Assembly: GCA_045565995.1 (NCBI GenBank)
Contig: JBJLEF010000001.1
Location: forward strand, 1,736,001-1,800,000
Origin: UBA721 sp002705165
GTDB taxonomy: Bacteria; Planctomycetota; Planctomycetia; Pirellulales; Pirellulaceae
Direction of reading: 5' to 3'
DNA: 64,000 nucleotides
In this document: positions 32,285 to 41,748 of the stretch, in pieces
How positions within the stretch are numbered: position 1 is the first letter of the stretch
Layout: each line of letters starts with the position of its first letter
The notes under the pieces: generated by a model
Seen by the model: only the letters and a program-made list of their open reading frames with translations
The model's database searches: none
What the model was told of the DNA's origin: nothing
Translations under genes and position numbers: made by a program

Positions 32285-33928
32285 ATGAAAATTTTGCAAA
32301 CACTCTGTTTACTAATGATGGCGTCAGCCGTTCTGGCTGATCAACGCCCAAACATTTTGATCATTGTTGCTGATGATTTAGGGTACAGTGATTTGGGATG
32401 TTATGGTGGTGAGATCAACACGCCGCATCTGGATGCCTTGGCCTATAACGGTATTCGTATGACCCAGATGTATAACATGGGTCGTTGCTGTCCGTCACGT
32501 GCGAGTATTCTAACAGGGCAATACCCTCACCGCGTTGGCTTAGGCCACATGATTAAAGATATTGGTCAGCCAGGGTATCGCGGCTCCCTTGCCGTTGAGG
32601 CAGTGACTTCCGGACAACTCATGCAAGCCTCAGGTTATCGGACATTTCTCGCAGGTAAATGGCATCTGGGGACTCCGGATCCTACAAAGCATGGATTTGA
32701 ACAATCGTATGGAACCGTTAAAAGTGGCCGACACTACTTTGACCCCACGCAGCTAGATCGTTTTCCGCAAAATCATGAACCTATTGAATATCAGCCCGGC
32801 TCTTTTCACGCAACCGATGCAACCGTCGATCATGCCTTAGAGTTTCTGGAGATGGGGCGGGAGACTCCGGAGAAGCCGTGGTTTTTATATCTGGCTTTCA
32901 ATGCACCGCACTTTCCGTTACATGCATGGCCCGAAGATATCGAAAAGTACAAAGATCGGTATCACGCAGGATGGGATGTCATTCGTGAAGATCGTTTGAA
33001 ACGCATGAAGAAATTAGGTGTTATTGCGAAAGATTCTCAGCTATCGAAACGTAGTCTTTACTGGGATTGGGGTGAAAACGCACCTCGTCGCAATCCAGCC
33101 TGGGATTCCCTTCCACGTGACCGTCGTGGGGATTTAGCTCGACGAATGGCAATCTACGCAGCAATGGTTGATCAGATGGATCGTAATATCGGACGAGTGA
33201 TCGATGATTTGAAAACTAACGGTGAATTTGAAAACACCTTAGTTGTGTTTATCTCCGATAACGGTGCTTGCTATGAATGGGATCCTTTTGGCTTCGATGT
33301 TTGGTCCAGCAGGAATAATAAACTGCATTGGGGTGATCAACTGGAATTGATGGGGAATGCTGAAAGCTATCACAGTATTGGCTCCGGATGGTCTAACGCG
33401 TCCAACACTCCATTTCGTCTGTATAAACACTATAGCCATGAAGGTGGCATTTCCATGCCTGCTATTGTTCATTGGCCCGGCGGAAAGCTGCCTAAGGGTA
33501 AAGTGCTGGATACCCCAGCTCATATCATCGATTTAGTACCGACCATGCTGGAGGCAGCCAATGCAGAATACCCGCAGCAATGGCAAGAGAATTCCACAAT
33601 GAAATTACCTGGACTTAGTCTGGTGGACCTATGGCGGACTGGTAAGCCGGATGACGTCATGCATAAACGAGCTTTATTCTTTGAGCATCAGGGAAGTCGG
33701 GCCGTGCGTGAAGGTAACTGGAAGCTAGTCGCGACACGGGGGCAACCGTGGGAACTATATCATGTTTCCCAGGACAGAATTGAGTCACGCGATCTGGTGA
33801 AACGGCATCCACTTCTCGCTAGAACTTTGGCTGCCAAATGGGATAGATGGGCAGAGGCTAATCAAGTCACACCACTTCCCCGTAATTTGGGAGCCGACTA
33901 TTTGCCACCGTTACCGTCAGATGAATAG
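32285..33928 (+). CDS. Arylsulfatase-type S1 sulfatase, exported
   Basis: 547 residues from the ATG at 32285, with a Sec signal (MKILQTLCLLMMASAVLA-DQ). Sulfatase family S1: RPNILIIVADDLGYSDLG supplies the paired metal-binding aspartates. The formylglycine pentapeptide is C68-C-P-S-R72, followed by ILTG. SDNGACYEWDPFG gives the later metal D/N pair, with KWHLG and HFPLHA active-site segments. It hydrolyses a sulfate ester, probably on a polysaccharide, in the periplasm or outside. It is a close paralogue of the next, convergent sulfatase (6 bases between them): the same GxGWSNASNTPFRLYKH-type segment appears in both. No maturase (FGE) gene is in the window. Confidence 0.92.
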   Translation: MKILQTLCLLMMASAVLADQRPNILIIVADDLGYSDLGCYGGEINTPHLDALAYNGIRMTQMYNMGRCCPSRASILTGQYPHRVGLGHMIKDIGQPGYRGSLAVEAVTSGQLMQASGYRTFLAGKWHLGTPDPTKHGFEQSYGTVKSGRHYFDPTQLDRFPQNHEPIEYQPGSFHATDATVDHALEFLEMGRETPEKPWFLYLAFNAPHFPLHAWPEDIEKYKDRYHAGWDVIREDRLKRMKKLGVIAKDSQLSKRSLYWDWGENAPRRNPAWDSLPRDRRGDLARRMAIYAAMVDQMDRNIGRVIDDLKTNGEFENTLVVFISDNGACYEWDPFGFDVWSSRNNKLHWGDQLELMGNAESYHSIGSGWSNASNTPFRLYKHYSHEGGISMPAIVHWPGGKLPKGKVLDTPAHIIDLVPTMLEAANAEYPQQWQENSTMKLPGLSLVDLWRTGKPDDVMHKRALFFEHQGSRAVREGNWKLVATRGQPWELYHVSQDRIESRDLVKRHPLLARTLAAKWDRWAEANQVTPLPRNLGADYLPPLPSDE

Positions 33929-33933
33929 TTGGC

Positions 33934-35490
33934 TTAATCCTTTACGCCACCACTCGAGGTGTCCTTTCGAAATGTTAATTTCGTGATGGTTTTCTTCACC
34001 GGCAGCAGATGTTTGCCTTTAAGACGTTCTTGATTCGCTGCAATATCGAACCAGATTGCCTTCATCTCGTTGACACGTTGGGGATGTTTGGCTGCCAGAT
34101 CGTGCATTTCTGTTCGGTCTTTGTCCAGATTGTAAAGTTCCCATCGCCCCAGCTTTGCAGATACAATTTTCCATGATCCCTGACGTAACGCCCGGTCCGT
34201 TCCGAAATGAAAGTAGAGACTCTCGTGCCCTTCACGTTCGGCACCTTTGAAAATAGGAACCAGTGACTTCCCTACAAGAGGGTCCGTCTTTCGCTCCCGG
34301 ATTTGTTGGGGATACTGGGCGTCAGCAACTTCCAGAAACGTTGCCATGAAGTCGACCAGATGGGCTGTCTGAGTAGTGATTTCTCCAGGTTTGGTTTGCA
34401 GACCCTGAGGCCAGTGAGCAATTAGTGGTGAACAGATACCACCTTCGTGTTGGTTCTGTTTGTAGAGCCGAAATGGAGTGTTACCAGCATTAGCCCAACT
34501 CGCATCATAGAGCCAGTATGATGCTGGATTCCATGGATCTTTGAAGCGTCCCTGAGTTCGTTCAAATGGACATGCTCCATTGTCACTACAAAACAGAATC
34601 AATGTATTGTCTAAAATCTCTTTTTCTTCGAGATGCGCGATGACACGACCAATATTCTGGTCCAACAGGTCGACCATAGCAGCAAAGACTGCCATTCGCT
34701 TAGCTTCCCATTCTTTGTCTTCTTCCGAGAGTGAATCCCAGGCAGGGACATGATCTGAACGTTGGCTCAAATTAGTACTCCTTGGGAATAGACCGATTTC
34801 AAGTTGTTTGGTGAATCGGGTCTTTCTCAGTTCGTCCCAGCCATCGTCATAGTTTCCAAGGTGACGCTTTACGTCTGCTTCTGGTGCCTGGAGAGGGTAG
34901 TGTGGAGCGTTAAAGGGCAGATACATGAGAAAGGGCTGCTGAGAATCCAGCCCTTCGTTGATGAATTCGATGGCAAAGTCGGCGATCGCATGCGTTGTAT
35001 AGAAAGGCCGTCCATTGAGCGTTTCAGGGACATCATAGTTCTGGCCGTTGTATCGGAATGTATCGTCACCGACGAAGAAATTGGTAGCTCCTGACAAGTG
35101 TCCCCAATAACGGTCGAATCCGAAGTCTGTAGGTTGTTTGCTTAGATGCCACTTGCCCGACATAGCTGTAAAGTATCCAGCCTCTTTCAAAACTTCAGCG
35201 ATGGTGGCTCCACGACTCAGGGATTCTCCGCCTGCTTGATCGCAATAGAGACCTGTTAGCAGTGAAACTCGTGAACTATGGCATTTGGAAGTATTATAAA
35301 ACTGAGTAAATCGCAACCCGTTGTTTGCTAATTTGTCTAGGTTGGGAGTGGAGATTTCTGAGCCATAACAACCGATATCCGAGAATCCTAAGTCATCAGC
35401 CATAATGAGTAGGATGTTGGGGCGATCATCACCATAGGTAGCGAGAGAAGAGAGAAACAGCACCAGCAAGGCAAAGAATTTTCGTGGCAT
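33934..35490 (-). CDS. S1 sulfatase with CHSSR active-site pentapeptide, exported
   Basis: 518 residues from the ATG at 35490, which opens a signal peptide (MPRKFFALLVLFLSSLATYG-DD); the frame extends 12 codons upstream to a GTG. The metal pair is in MADDLGFSDIG. The formylglycine motif is C70-H-S-S-R74 before VSLLTG. The usual proline/alanine at the third place is serine, which is uncommon. SDNGACPFERTQG, KWHL and HYPLQA match the rest of the active site. It lies next to a divergent lyase candidate; two TATAAT boxes and a palindrome fill the gap, suggesting shared control. Predicted to desulfate a polysaccharide outside the cytoplasm. Confidence 0.9.
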   Translation of the reverse strand: MPRKFFALLVLFLSSLATYGDDRPNILLIMADDLGFSDIGCYGSEISTPNLDKLANNGLRFTQFYNTSKCHSSRVSLLTGLYCDQAGGESLSRGATIAEVLKEAGYFTAMSGKWHLSKQPTDFGFDRYWGHLSGATNFFVGDDTFRYNGQNYDVPETLNGRPFYTTHAIADFAIEFINEGLDSQQPFLMYLPFNAPHYPLQAPEADVKRHLGNYDDGWDELRKTRFTKQLEIGLFPRSTNLSQRSDHVPAWDSLSEEDKEWEAKRMAVFAAMVDLLDQNIGRVIAHLEEKEILDNTLILFCSDNGACPFERTQGRFKDPWNPASYWLYDASWANAGNTPFRLYKQNQHEGGICSPLIAHWPQGLQTKPGEITTQTAHLVDFMATFLEVADAQYPQQIRERKTDPLVGKSLVPIFKGAEREGHESLYFHFGTDRALRQGSWKIVSAKLGRWELYNLDKDRTEMHDLAAKHPQRVNEMKAIWFDIAANQERLKGKHLLPVKKTITKLTFRKDTSSGGVKD

Positions 35491-35533
35491 TTTAGGCTCT
35501 ATTGCGGAAAGGGAATTGTCGATCACGGCTCTT

Positions 35534-35539
35534 ATTATA
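35534..35539 (-). promoter_or_regulatory. -10 box for the leftward sulfatase
   Basis: A perfect TATAAT on the minus strand, 43 bases ahead of the ATG at 35490. No good -35 at 16-18 bases, which is compatible with activator-dependent initiation. Confidence 0.45.
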
Positions 35540-35561
35540 AACGGGGTTTCTTAGGTAGAAA

Positions 35562-35574
35562 GGCATCTGATGCC
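35562..35574. promoter_or_regulatory. Palindrome between divergent -10 boxes
   Basis: GGCATC-T-GATGCC, a perfect 13-base palindrome between the leftward sulfatase promoter and the rightward lyase promoter, where an activator or repressor could act on both. Palindromes of this length arise by chance several times in a window this long; its position is what makes it worth listing. Confidence 0.35.
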
Positions 35575-35610
35575 GGCAGTAACAAATGAAGCGAAGTCGA
35601 CGAGACGGCA

Positions 35611-35619
35611 TGATATAAT
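35611..35619 (+). promoter_or_regulatory. Extended -10 box for the lyase-like gene
   Basis: TGATATAAT, an extended -10 (TGnTATAAT), 50 bases ahead of the ATG at 35670. A -35 is not evident, as is usual for extended -10 promoters. Confidence 0.5.
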
Positions 35620-35669
35620 CGAACACGAATTTGTATTGAATCTTTCATGAGTTCGAGCACATCCATCCT

Positions 35670-38600
35670 ATGCTTCGACGATATTTCTCACTGCTCAGGC
35701 GGCTAACAACGGTAGCCGTCCTCATCCTGAGTCTCTGCATTTCTTGTGGGGCTCAGCAATTGCCTGAACCCGGAATGGGGCTGTTGATTAAATCTCAGGA
35801 AATGGCATTGGTTCGCGCGAAAATTAATCAGGAACCCTGGGCTGGTCAGTACAAGGCAATCAAAGCTCGAGCAGATGAATTGGTGGCCACCTGGCCTCAA
35901 GACAAAATTCAAATGGATGACCGTCTTGAAAAAATCCTCGACCTAACCATCGAATTTGATGCTGTCACGAAAGATGAGGGCACTCGTGAGCTTGCGAAAT
36001 TACTTGCTCTTAACATGCAAACACGTATGACCTCTGCTGCTTTTGTTTATTTGATGACAGGTGAAAAACAATATGCAGCCACAGCCTTTGACGTTCTTGT
36101 AACCGCTGCCCGGGTGAATCGCTGGGGCTGGTTTACATGGAGTGGTGCATCCATGCCACAGATTCATGCTGGGATGTACGCTCGTAACAGCGCATTTACG
36201 GTCGACTTTATCTGGTCGGCCTTAACGGATGCTCAGCGTCAGCAAGTACGCGATATCCTTGCTGAAAAAGTTGTTGAACCATATTATCGTTTGGTTTTGC
36301 ATACGCCAGCGATGGGCCTTCATCATTTAAGAAGTAAGAATCAGGGGAATAATGTTTTTTCGGGAGCGATGATTGGATGCTTGGCATTAGGAAGGGATTA
36401 TCCGGATGCTCAAAGATGGTTCTCGAGCTTTCTGCAAACCTATCATTGGTTGCTGGCTCACGACATCGGTTGGGCAGGGCAGGGGCTCGAAGCCGGGATG
36501 CCTGGATATTGGAGTGTCTCCATGCAAAATCTGTATACCGCTGCTGTTTGTTTGAATAACGCTACGGGAGTGGATTTGAGGAATCATCCCGGATTCGAAC
36601 AGGCCACCTATTACCCGATCATGCACGAATCGACTGTACCACCTGTCGGAATGTTTAAGGAACCGATTAGCAAAGAGTATCAAGGAATCCCCGGAGTGAT
36701 CTCGGGAAAGCCCATTGAGCTTCCAGGTTCCGCGTCGGGCAGCGCCTGGTGGTATGACTTTGCCTATCGCAATCCCAAGTCGGCGGCGGCTTATTTCATC
36801 AACCAGTCGATGGTCAGGGTGAATAGTAAAAAAGAATTTTCGTTTGCCAGTCATAACGCCCACCAAACAGGACATTCCGACATCATCACGTTGTTATGGA
36901 CACGTCCGGAAGTCTATCAACCAAACGTCTCCAAGCCGACGGACTTGTTCAAAACAACGGATCGTATGAGTATGCTTCGCAGTGGCTACGGTATGGGGCA
37001 CACTTATATGTACGTCAACGGGGATATCTTTCTTTCTTCTTTAGGAGAAATATTGGGGACATCATCCGGGATGTCTTGGCACTATAAGTGGCATGGTTAT
37101 CAGGCTGCTGAGACGGGAATCGTTACGCAAGGAGAGCCCCTAGCTCCATCGATGAAGGTGAATAGTAGTTGGGATGGAGAAAAATTGTCCATCATCCATT
37201 CTTCTATCGCTCGCAGTAATATTCAGTACTACAAACCCAAAGAACATGACAACCTTCCGACTCATTATCAGCGGCGCGATCGTGATATTGTTTATGTCAA
37301 AGATGTACCAGGTAGAGATTATTTTATCTTTATTGACCATGTTCAACAGGAGAAGCCGAAATTTCATGGATGGCAGTGGCAAACATGGAATCACGTGTTT
37401 GCAAACGATAATGTCAATGCTGCTGTTTATGAAAGAGTCAACGATCGGTATGTGAGATTGAAACGCCCCAATGCTGATCTGGGAATTCAATTGCTCGTTC
37501 CGCAAGACGTTGAATTTGAAATCGAGAGTGCTCCCGGCCAGCCAAAAGTCTCATATATGTATGACCATAATTTGCTGACTTTACGCGCCATCGCCGGTAA
37601 ATATAAGACTTCAAATGAACAACCTGTTGTTATTGCGCCCAAAGCATGGAGTGGGAGAGGCAAACTTGTTCATCCGAGTGAATTAGAAGATGGTTTACCG
37701 GAATCAGCTTATTACCTCAAAGGTAAGACAGCCTTAGTAGAGAGACAGGGGGTTAGTCTAAACCAATTCCAATCAACGGTATCATTAAAAGCCGGACATC
37801 GCTATCGCATGAATGTGCAATACAAGAAAGATGATCTAGCCGTTTATGAAAACCTCGCCTGGAAAATCCCCTTCACGTTATTGGACGCTGAAGGAAACGT
37901 CGTGATGAAGTGTAGTGAGTTGTACAATATTCCAGATCCCTTAAGTCTGAGAGATAATCGCTCGATGACTAAAACAACGGCCTGGATCAGCACAGACTAC
38001 GTATATTTCTCAGTGCCGGAAGGAAGGGATGTGGCAACCCTTCGTGGAGAATTGTTGGCAGCTGAATATTCTCATCCGCCAAACCACATCCATGACGATT
38101 CGATTTTGCAATTGGGGCCGGTCACTATCGAACCCCTTGGCAGAGTACCTGCGACAACGAGTCAGACATTTGTAGCACTGTTGAATCCACTCGAAAAGTC
38201 AGCTGAATTAGTGCAGGCCGAGGTCGAAAAGATAGATGAAGCCACAGTGATTAAGATTCCAAGGGGTGAGTTTGAGGCGGATTGGATTGTCGTCGATGCT
38301 CGAAAACCAATCACCTTTCAATGGGGAACCGTAGCAGCGGAATTTGCCTGGTTCAGGATTCGGGATGATGAGACAATCGAACAAATCTATATGCGGAAGG
38401 CAGCCTATCTTGCGTTGGAGGGGCAGGAGACATTTAAGAACTCTGGGCCTCTCGATCTGGCTTTGAATATGAATAGTGTCGGCCAGATTTCTCATGTTCG
38501 TGCATCCGTCGACGGAGCGACTGAGCTAACCATGTTTGGTAAGACTTATCCTCTCGGCAATGGTATTCAGATTGCGGATGCAAATCTTCGTTTCAGATCT

Positions 38601-39356
38601 GATCCAACGGCAACGAAGCTGGAAACTAACTCGATCTCCAGTCAGCAGCAATTACGCCAGGGATTGGCATCCGTTCTGGATGCGCAGTTAGCCAGTCGGG
38701 ATGAATCACTCGCGTTGAATCTTGCCCGGGAAGCACGAGTCACGGCATCCGGGAGTAGGGCGGTTCGCTTTTCACCCTATTTGACGATTGATAATAAGAC
38801 ATCCGAGTATCCCTTGGATGGCAAGTTAGATTATACGCAACGATCAATTGCAACAGCGACACTCGGCGGTTACGGTCCGGGGAAGCATCCGCTTGTCAGC
38901 GACCAAATGGCAACCTTTCCTTTTTATGTTTCACCGACCTACTGGTTGTTGCCTTACCAGAAACAGGGGTGGATCGAGTATGAATGGAAAAAAGACAAAC
39001 AGGTTTCAGAAGTCCGAGTTCTCAACACTGCAAACGCTGGCTTAAATGATTTTGCTACGATCGACTACCGGATCGAATTGCGAGATGCTGATGGGAAAGT
39101 CATTGTTACTCAGAGCAAAAGGTTCGGGAAAGTATTTGATCGTCCGTTTAAGGCTGCTTTTAAATACCCCGAACACTTTGGGAAGTATAGTGAGACCTTT
39201 GCAGGCATGCTGGAGCCAGGCGTGCCGGTGCCATTTGGAGATGGCTGGCAGTCCACAAGGTTTAACGCTGTCAAAGCTCGTAAAGTAAGAATCTATATCG
39301 ATTCATACTGGGGATTGGGCGGTGGCCTGAACGAAGTTCAAATCTATTCGGAATGA
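35670..39356 (+). CDS. Large secreted heparinase II/III-like protein, polysaccharide lyase candidate
   Basis: 1228 residues with a signal peptide (to about ISCGAQQ, residue 29). Residues ~50-340 form an alpha/alpha-toroid-like helical domain (MALVRAKINQEPW, then RVNRWGWFTWSG, NQGNNVFSGAMIG and GQGLEAGMPGYW). Residues ~380-650 are a beta-sandwich region starting around HNAHQTGHSD (near 395-402), as in heparinase II/III-fold lyases. A further beta-rich part follows. The last ~210 residues (from AREARVTASGSRAV) look like a discoidin/F5-8-type carbohydrate-binding module. Lyases of this fold cleave uronic-acid polysaccharides by beta-elimination. The sulfatases around it suggest a sulfated uronan. 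The catalytic Tyr/His pair cannot be assigned without alignment, so 'lyase' is inferred. Confidence 0.7.
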   Translation: MLRRYFSLLRRLTTVAVLILSLCISCGAQQLPEPGMGLLIKSQEMALVRAKINQEPWAGQYKAIKARADELVATWPQDKIQMDDRLEKILDLTIEFDAVTKDEGTRELAKLLALNMQTRMTSAAFVYLMTGEKQYAATAFDVLVTAARVNRWGWFTWSGASMPQIHAGMYARNSAFTVDFIWSALTDAQRQQVRDILAEKVVEPYYRLVLHTPAMGLHHLRSKNQGNNVFSGAMIGCLALGRDYPDAQRWFSSFLQTYHWLLAHDIGWAGQGLEAGMPGYWSVSMQNLYTAAVCLNNATGVDLRNHPGFEQATYYPIMHESTVPPVGMFKEPISKEYQGIPGVISGKPIELPGSASGSAWWYDFAYRNPKSAAAYFINQSMVRVNSKKEFSFASHNAHQTGHSDIITLLWTRPEVYQPNVSKPTDLFKTTDRMSMLRSGYGMGHTYMYVNGDIFLSSLGEILGTSSGMSWHYKWHGYQAAETGIVTQGEPLAPSMKVNSSWDGEKLSIIHSSIARSNIQYYKPKEHDNLPTHYQRRDRDIVYVKDVPGRDYFIFIDHVQQEKPKFHGWQWQTWNHVFANDNVNAAVYERVNDRYVRLKRPNADLGIQLLVPQDVEFEIESAPGQPKVSYMYDHNLLTLRAIAGKYKTSNEQPVVIAPKAWSGRGKLVHPSELEDGLPESAYYLKGKTALVERQGVSLNQFQSTVSLKAGHRYRMNVQYKKDDLAVYENLAWKIPFTLLDAEGNVVMKCSELYNIPDPLSLRDNRSMTKTTAWISTDYVYFSVPEGRDVATLRGELLAAEYSHPPNHIHDDSILQLGPVTIEPLGRVPATTSQTFVALLNPLEKSAELVQAEVEKIDEATVIKIPRGEFEADWIVVDARKPITFQWGTVAAEFAWFRIRDDETIEQIYMRKAAYLALEGQETFKNSGPLDLALNMNSVGQISHVRASVDGATELTMFGKTYPLGNGIQIADANLRFRSDPTATKLETNSISSQQQLRQGLASVLDAQLASRDESLALNLAREARVTASGSRAVRFSPYLTIDNKTSEYPLDGKLDYTQRSIATATLGGYGPGKHPLVSDQMATFPFYVSPTYWLLPYQKQGWIEYEWKKDKQVSEVRVLNTANAGLNDFATIDYRIELRDADGKVIVTQSKRFGKVFDRPFKAAFKYPEHFGKYSETFAGMLEPGVPVPFGDGWQSTRFNAVKARKVRIYIDSYWGLGGGLNEVQIYSE

Positions 39357-39363
39357 TTTGGGA

Positions 39364-41739
39364 CTATTGTGGATTGAGCAAATAGCCTAACAAGTCTCTC
39401 ACTTCGTTTTTGGTCAGTGGATTTAATAGTCCTGCCGGCATTAGGGAAGTTTTGGAGGGGATGACTTCTTCGATGTCGGTTGCAGGGATATCTGTTCGGG
39501 CAAAGGGCCGAAACGGATCTGTGCGAATGGAATATCTGCCGTTAGAAAGATTGACGATTTGGCCTGTGATCTTCCGCCCGTCGTTTAAGACAAAAATATT
39601 AGCCTGATACTGATCTGAAATAACGATGCTTGGTTTCACAATATGTTCCAGTAGGGTGGTGGCTGAATAACGGCCGGCGATACCATTCAGATTCGGCCCC
39701 AGTACACCACCCGAATTGCCAATACGATGGCAATTGTCACAACGTACTTTTCGAAAGGCTGCTTTTCCGTTAGCAATATCGGCTGCCTTCAGATTGTCGG
39801 AGTTAGTCAGAGAGATGAGTTCTTCGAATTCCCATTTTTGCACGATCGGTAGACTTGGTAGAGAGTCCTCGACTTCAGGTAAGCCAAGTGTACGAATGAG
39901 AGTTTGTAGCTCTTCACTTTGCGCCCGATACTTTCGGAAGGCTACTGCCCGCAATTCATAAGGATTAATGGCCTGCGTTAACTGTTCTTTCTGACCTTCA
40001 GTGAAATCATATTTTCCCGTCTCCATCAGTATGGAAAGGAAATGGAATTGCGTCATCAGAGATTCCGCTTTGGTAATCGAGTCCAGCGTACGTTGGGTAA
40101 AACCATCCGGTTGAAACTTGCTAAGAAGTAGAGCTAGTTCTTTATTGATATTATTTAACTCTGCAGGGAATAGAGGATTCAAATAGGCCAGCACCTTGGG
40201 ATGGTCAGTTTCTGTGGGTAACCCATGCCGTTCAATAAGAATCGAAAAAATCCTCAAACTTGCTAGACGCTGGTCCTCTGACAGTCCACGCCACTTTAGT
40301 GATGTGAGTTTTTGGTAAGTGAGTTCTTGAAAGCTGGCTGGGGCCTGTCGGGCCAGAGCGGTTAGCCCTTCAAGAAGTGCTGTTTTTTCACTCTCGGTAA
40401 AGACGTAATCCGACCAGAGTTTAAGTGGCTGGTGTTCAAGAGCGGTTCGTGCGGCATAACGAATCGTTCGGTCACTGGAGCGGAGTGACGGTGCCAGAGA
40501 ACGGTAGTCAATGATTGCCGGGCTGCGATTCAGCGTACTGAGTCTCTGCCTTTGGTGGGCAAGCCCGGATATCTCTGGCGGCACCACAAATGGCGTCTGC
40601 ACTTTATGGGTGATTCGATAGATGTCGGATTGGTTCCCCCGCCCACCGGTCGCAAAATAAAGTGCTCCATCATGGCCCACGACAATATCGGTCACAGCCA
40701 ATGGGGTTCCACTGGCAAAGAATTCCCACGTTCCGGAATAAGTGGCGTCATTTTGTTTTAAGTGAACAGCATAAATGCGTCCATAGCTCCAGTCACAGAC
40801 ATAGAATGCGTTTTGATATTTGGCGGGGAAGTGCGTCCGCGTTCCAAAGATCACACCGGTCGGTGAGCCCGGGCCGATTTCCAATGTGGGAGGAAGTGTG
40901 TCTGGGTAGTAAGGCATTAAGTTCGCAGGACTTTGACGCCACCCGTAATCTGCTCCACTTATCAGGTGATAGACATTCGTCGGACGATACCAAGGTAATC
41001 CCATAAATCCTTCGTTGTCCGAGTCGAATGTGAACAGGTCGCCATTCGGATTGAATGCAAGATCATAAGAATTGCGTAATCCCTGACAGAACAGTTCTCG
41101 GTTTTTTCCATCAGGTGAAAAACGTATTACCCAACCCTGTCGAGCCGGAGTGCTGAAGGAATCTGTCGGTTTGATAGTGACAGGCAGATCTCGCTGGATG
41201 TCATTGGGAGTCCCCGTACCGTTTCCGGCGATTAGATAAATCCATCGGCCTAGAGGCCCTGCGACTAAACCGTGAGCGCCATGTTCACCCTTTCCGGGGA
41301 TTGGCACAATCAACTCAGGATCGGCAAATCCCCCTTTTTTATCAGTGTCTTTAAGACGATAGACTCCACGCTCTCCGTCTCCATCCGTTTTGACGACGTA
41401 GAGATGCTCGAAGGCATACAGTAGTCCGTGAGCACCCCCAAGTGGAGTCGGGATTTGTTGAATGTTGCTCACGCACGGAATTTGATTCAAATCACCAGGA
41501 ATAATTCTGAACAACTTGTCATTTTGACTGCCGGCAAGAAGATGTCCCTGATGGTCGACGGTAAGACTGACAATCGAAGCGAGATCTTTGGGGAAGGAGG
41601 CAATGATGTCTACTTTGAAGCCGGGTAAGACTTTGACATTCTTTGCTGCTATCGCGATGTTTTTGGTGGCGGCGGAGGAATTGGTTTCAGTCAACGAAAG
41701 CAGGCATAGGGCGAGCAATAATAATTTAGATCTCAGCAT
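39364..41739 (-). CDS. PVC-type sugar-dehydrogenase-like propeller with C-terminal haem domain
   Basis: 791 residues with a signal peptide (MLRSKLLLLALCLLSLTETNSSA). Residues ~35-390 form a beta-propeller of the membrane-bound dehydrogenase/sorbosone-dehydrogenase type (GLRNSYDLAFNPNGDLFTFDSDNEG, GADYGWR, GHDGALYFATGGRG). A helical HEAT-like linker follows (~400-640), then a Pirellula/Verrucomicrobium-type haem domain with CDNCH near 670, GPNLNGIAGRY, and LMPAGLLNPL at the end. Expected role: oxidation of a sugar or other alcohol outside the cytoplasm, passing electrons to the haem. The cofactor (PQQ or none) cannot be confirmed. Last gene of a three-gene operon; 9 bases after the preceding gene. 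Confidence 0.85.
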   Translation of the reverse strand: MLRSKLLLLALCLLSLTETNSSAATKNIAIAAKNVKVLPGFKVDIIASFPKDLASIVSLTVDHQGHLLAGSQNDKLFRIIPGDLNQIPCVSNIQQIPTPLGGAHGLLYAFEHLYVVKTDGDGERGVYRLKDTDKKGGFADPELIVPIPGKGEHGAHGLVAGPLGRWIYLIAGNGTGTPNDIQRDLPVTIKPTDSFSTPARQGWVIRFSPDGKNRELFCQGLRNSYDLAFNPNGDLFTFDSDNEGFMGLPWYRPTNVYHLISGADYGWRQSPANLMPYYPDTLPPTLEIGPGSPTGVIFGTRTHFPAKYQNAFYVCDWSYGRIYAVHLKQNDATYSGTWEFFASGTPLAVTDIVVGHDGALYFATGGRGNQSDIYRITHKVQTPFVVPPEISGLAHQRQRLSTLNRSPAIIDYRSLAPSLRSSDRTIRYAARTALEHQPLKLWSDYVFTESEKTALLEGLTALARQAPASFQELTYQKLTSLKWRGLSEDQRLASLRIFSILIERHGLPTETDHPKVLAYLNPLFPAELNNINKELALLLSKFQPDGFTQRTLDSITKAESLMTQFHFLSILMETGKYDFTEGQKEQLTQAINPYELRAVAFRKYRAQSEELQTLIRTLGLPEVEDSLPSLPIVQKWEFEELISLTNSDNLKAADIANGKAAFRKVRCDNCHRIGNSGGVLGPNLNGIAGRYSATTLLEHIVKPSIVISDQYQANIFVLNDGRKITGQIVNLSNGRYSIRTDPFRPFARTDIPATDIEEVIPSKTSLMPAGLLNPLTKNEVRDLLGYLLNPQ

Positions 41740-41748
41740 CCGAAGGCC

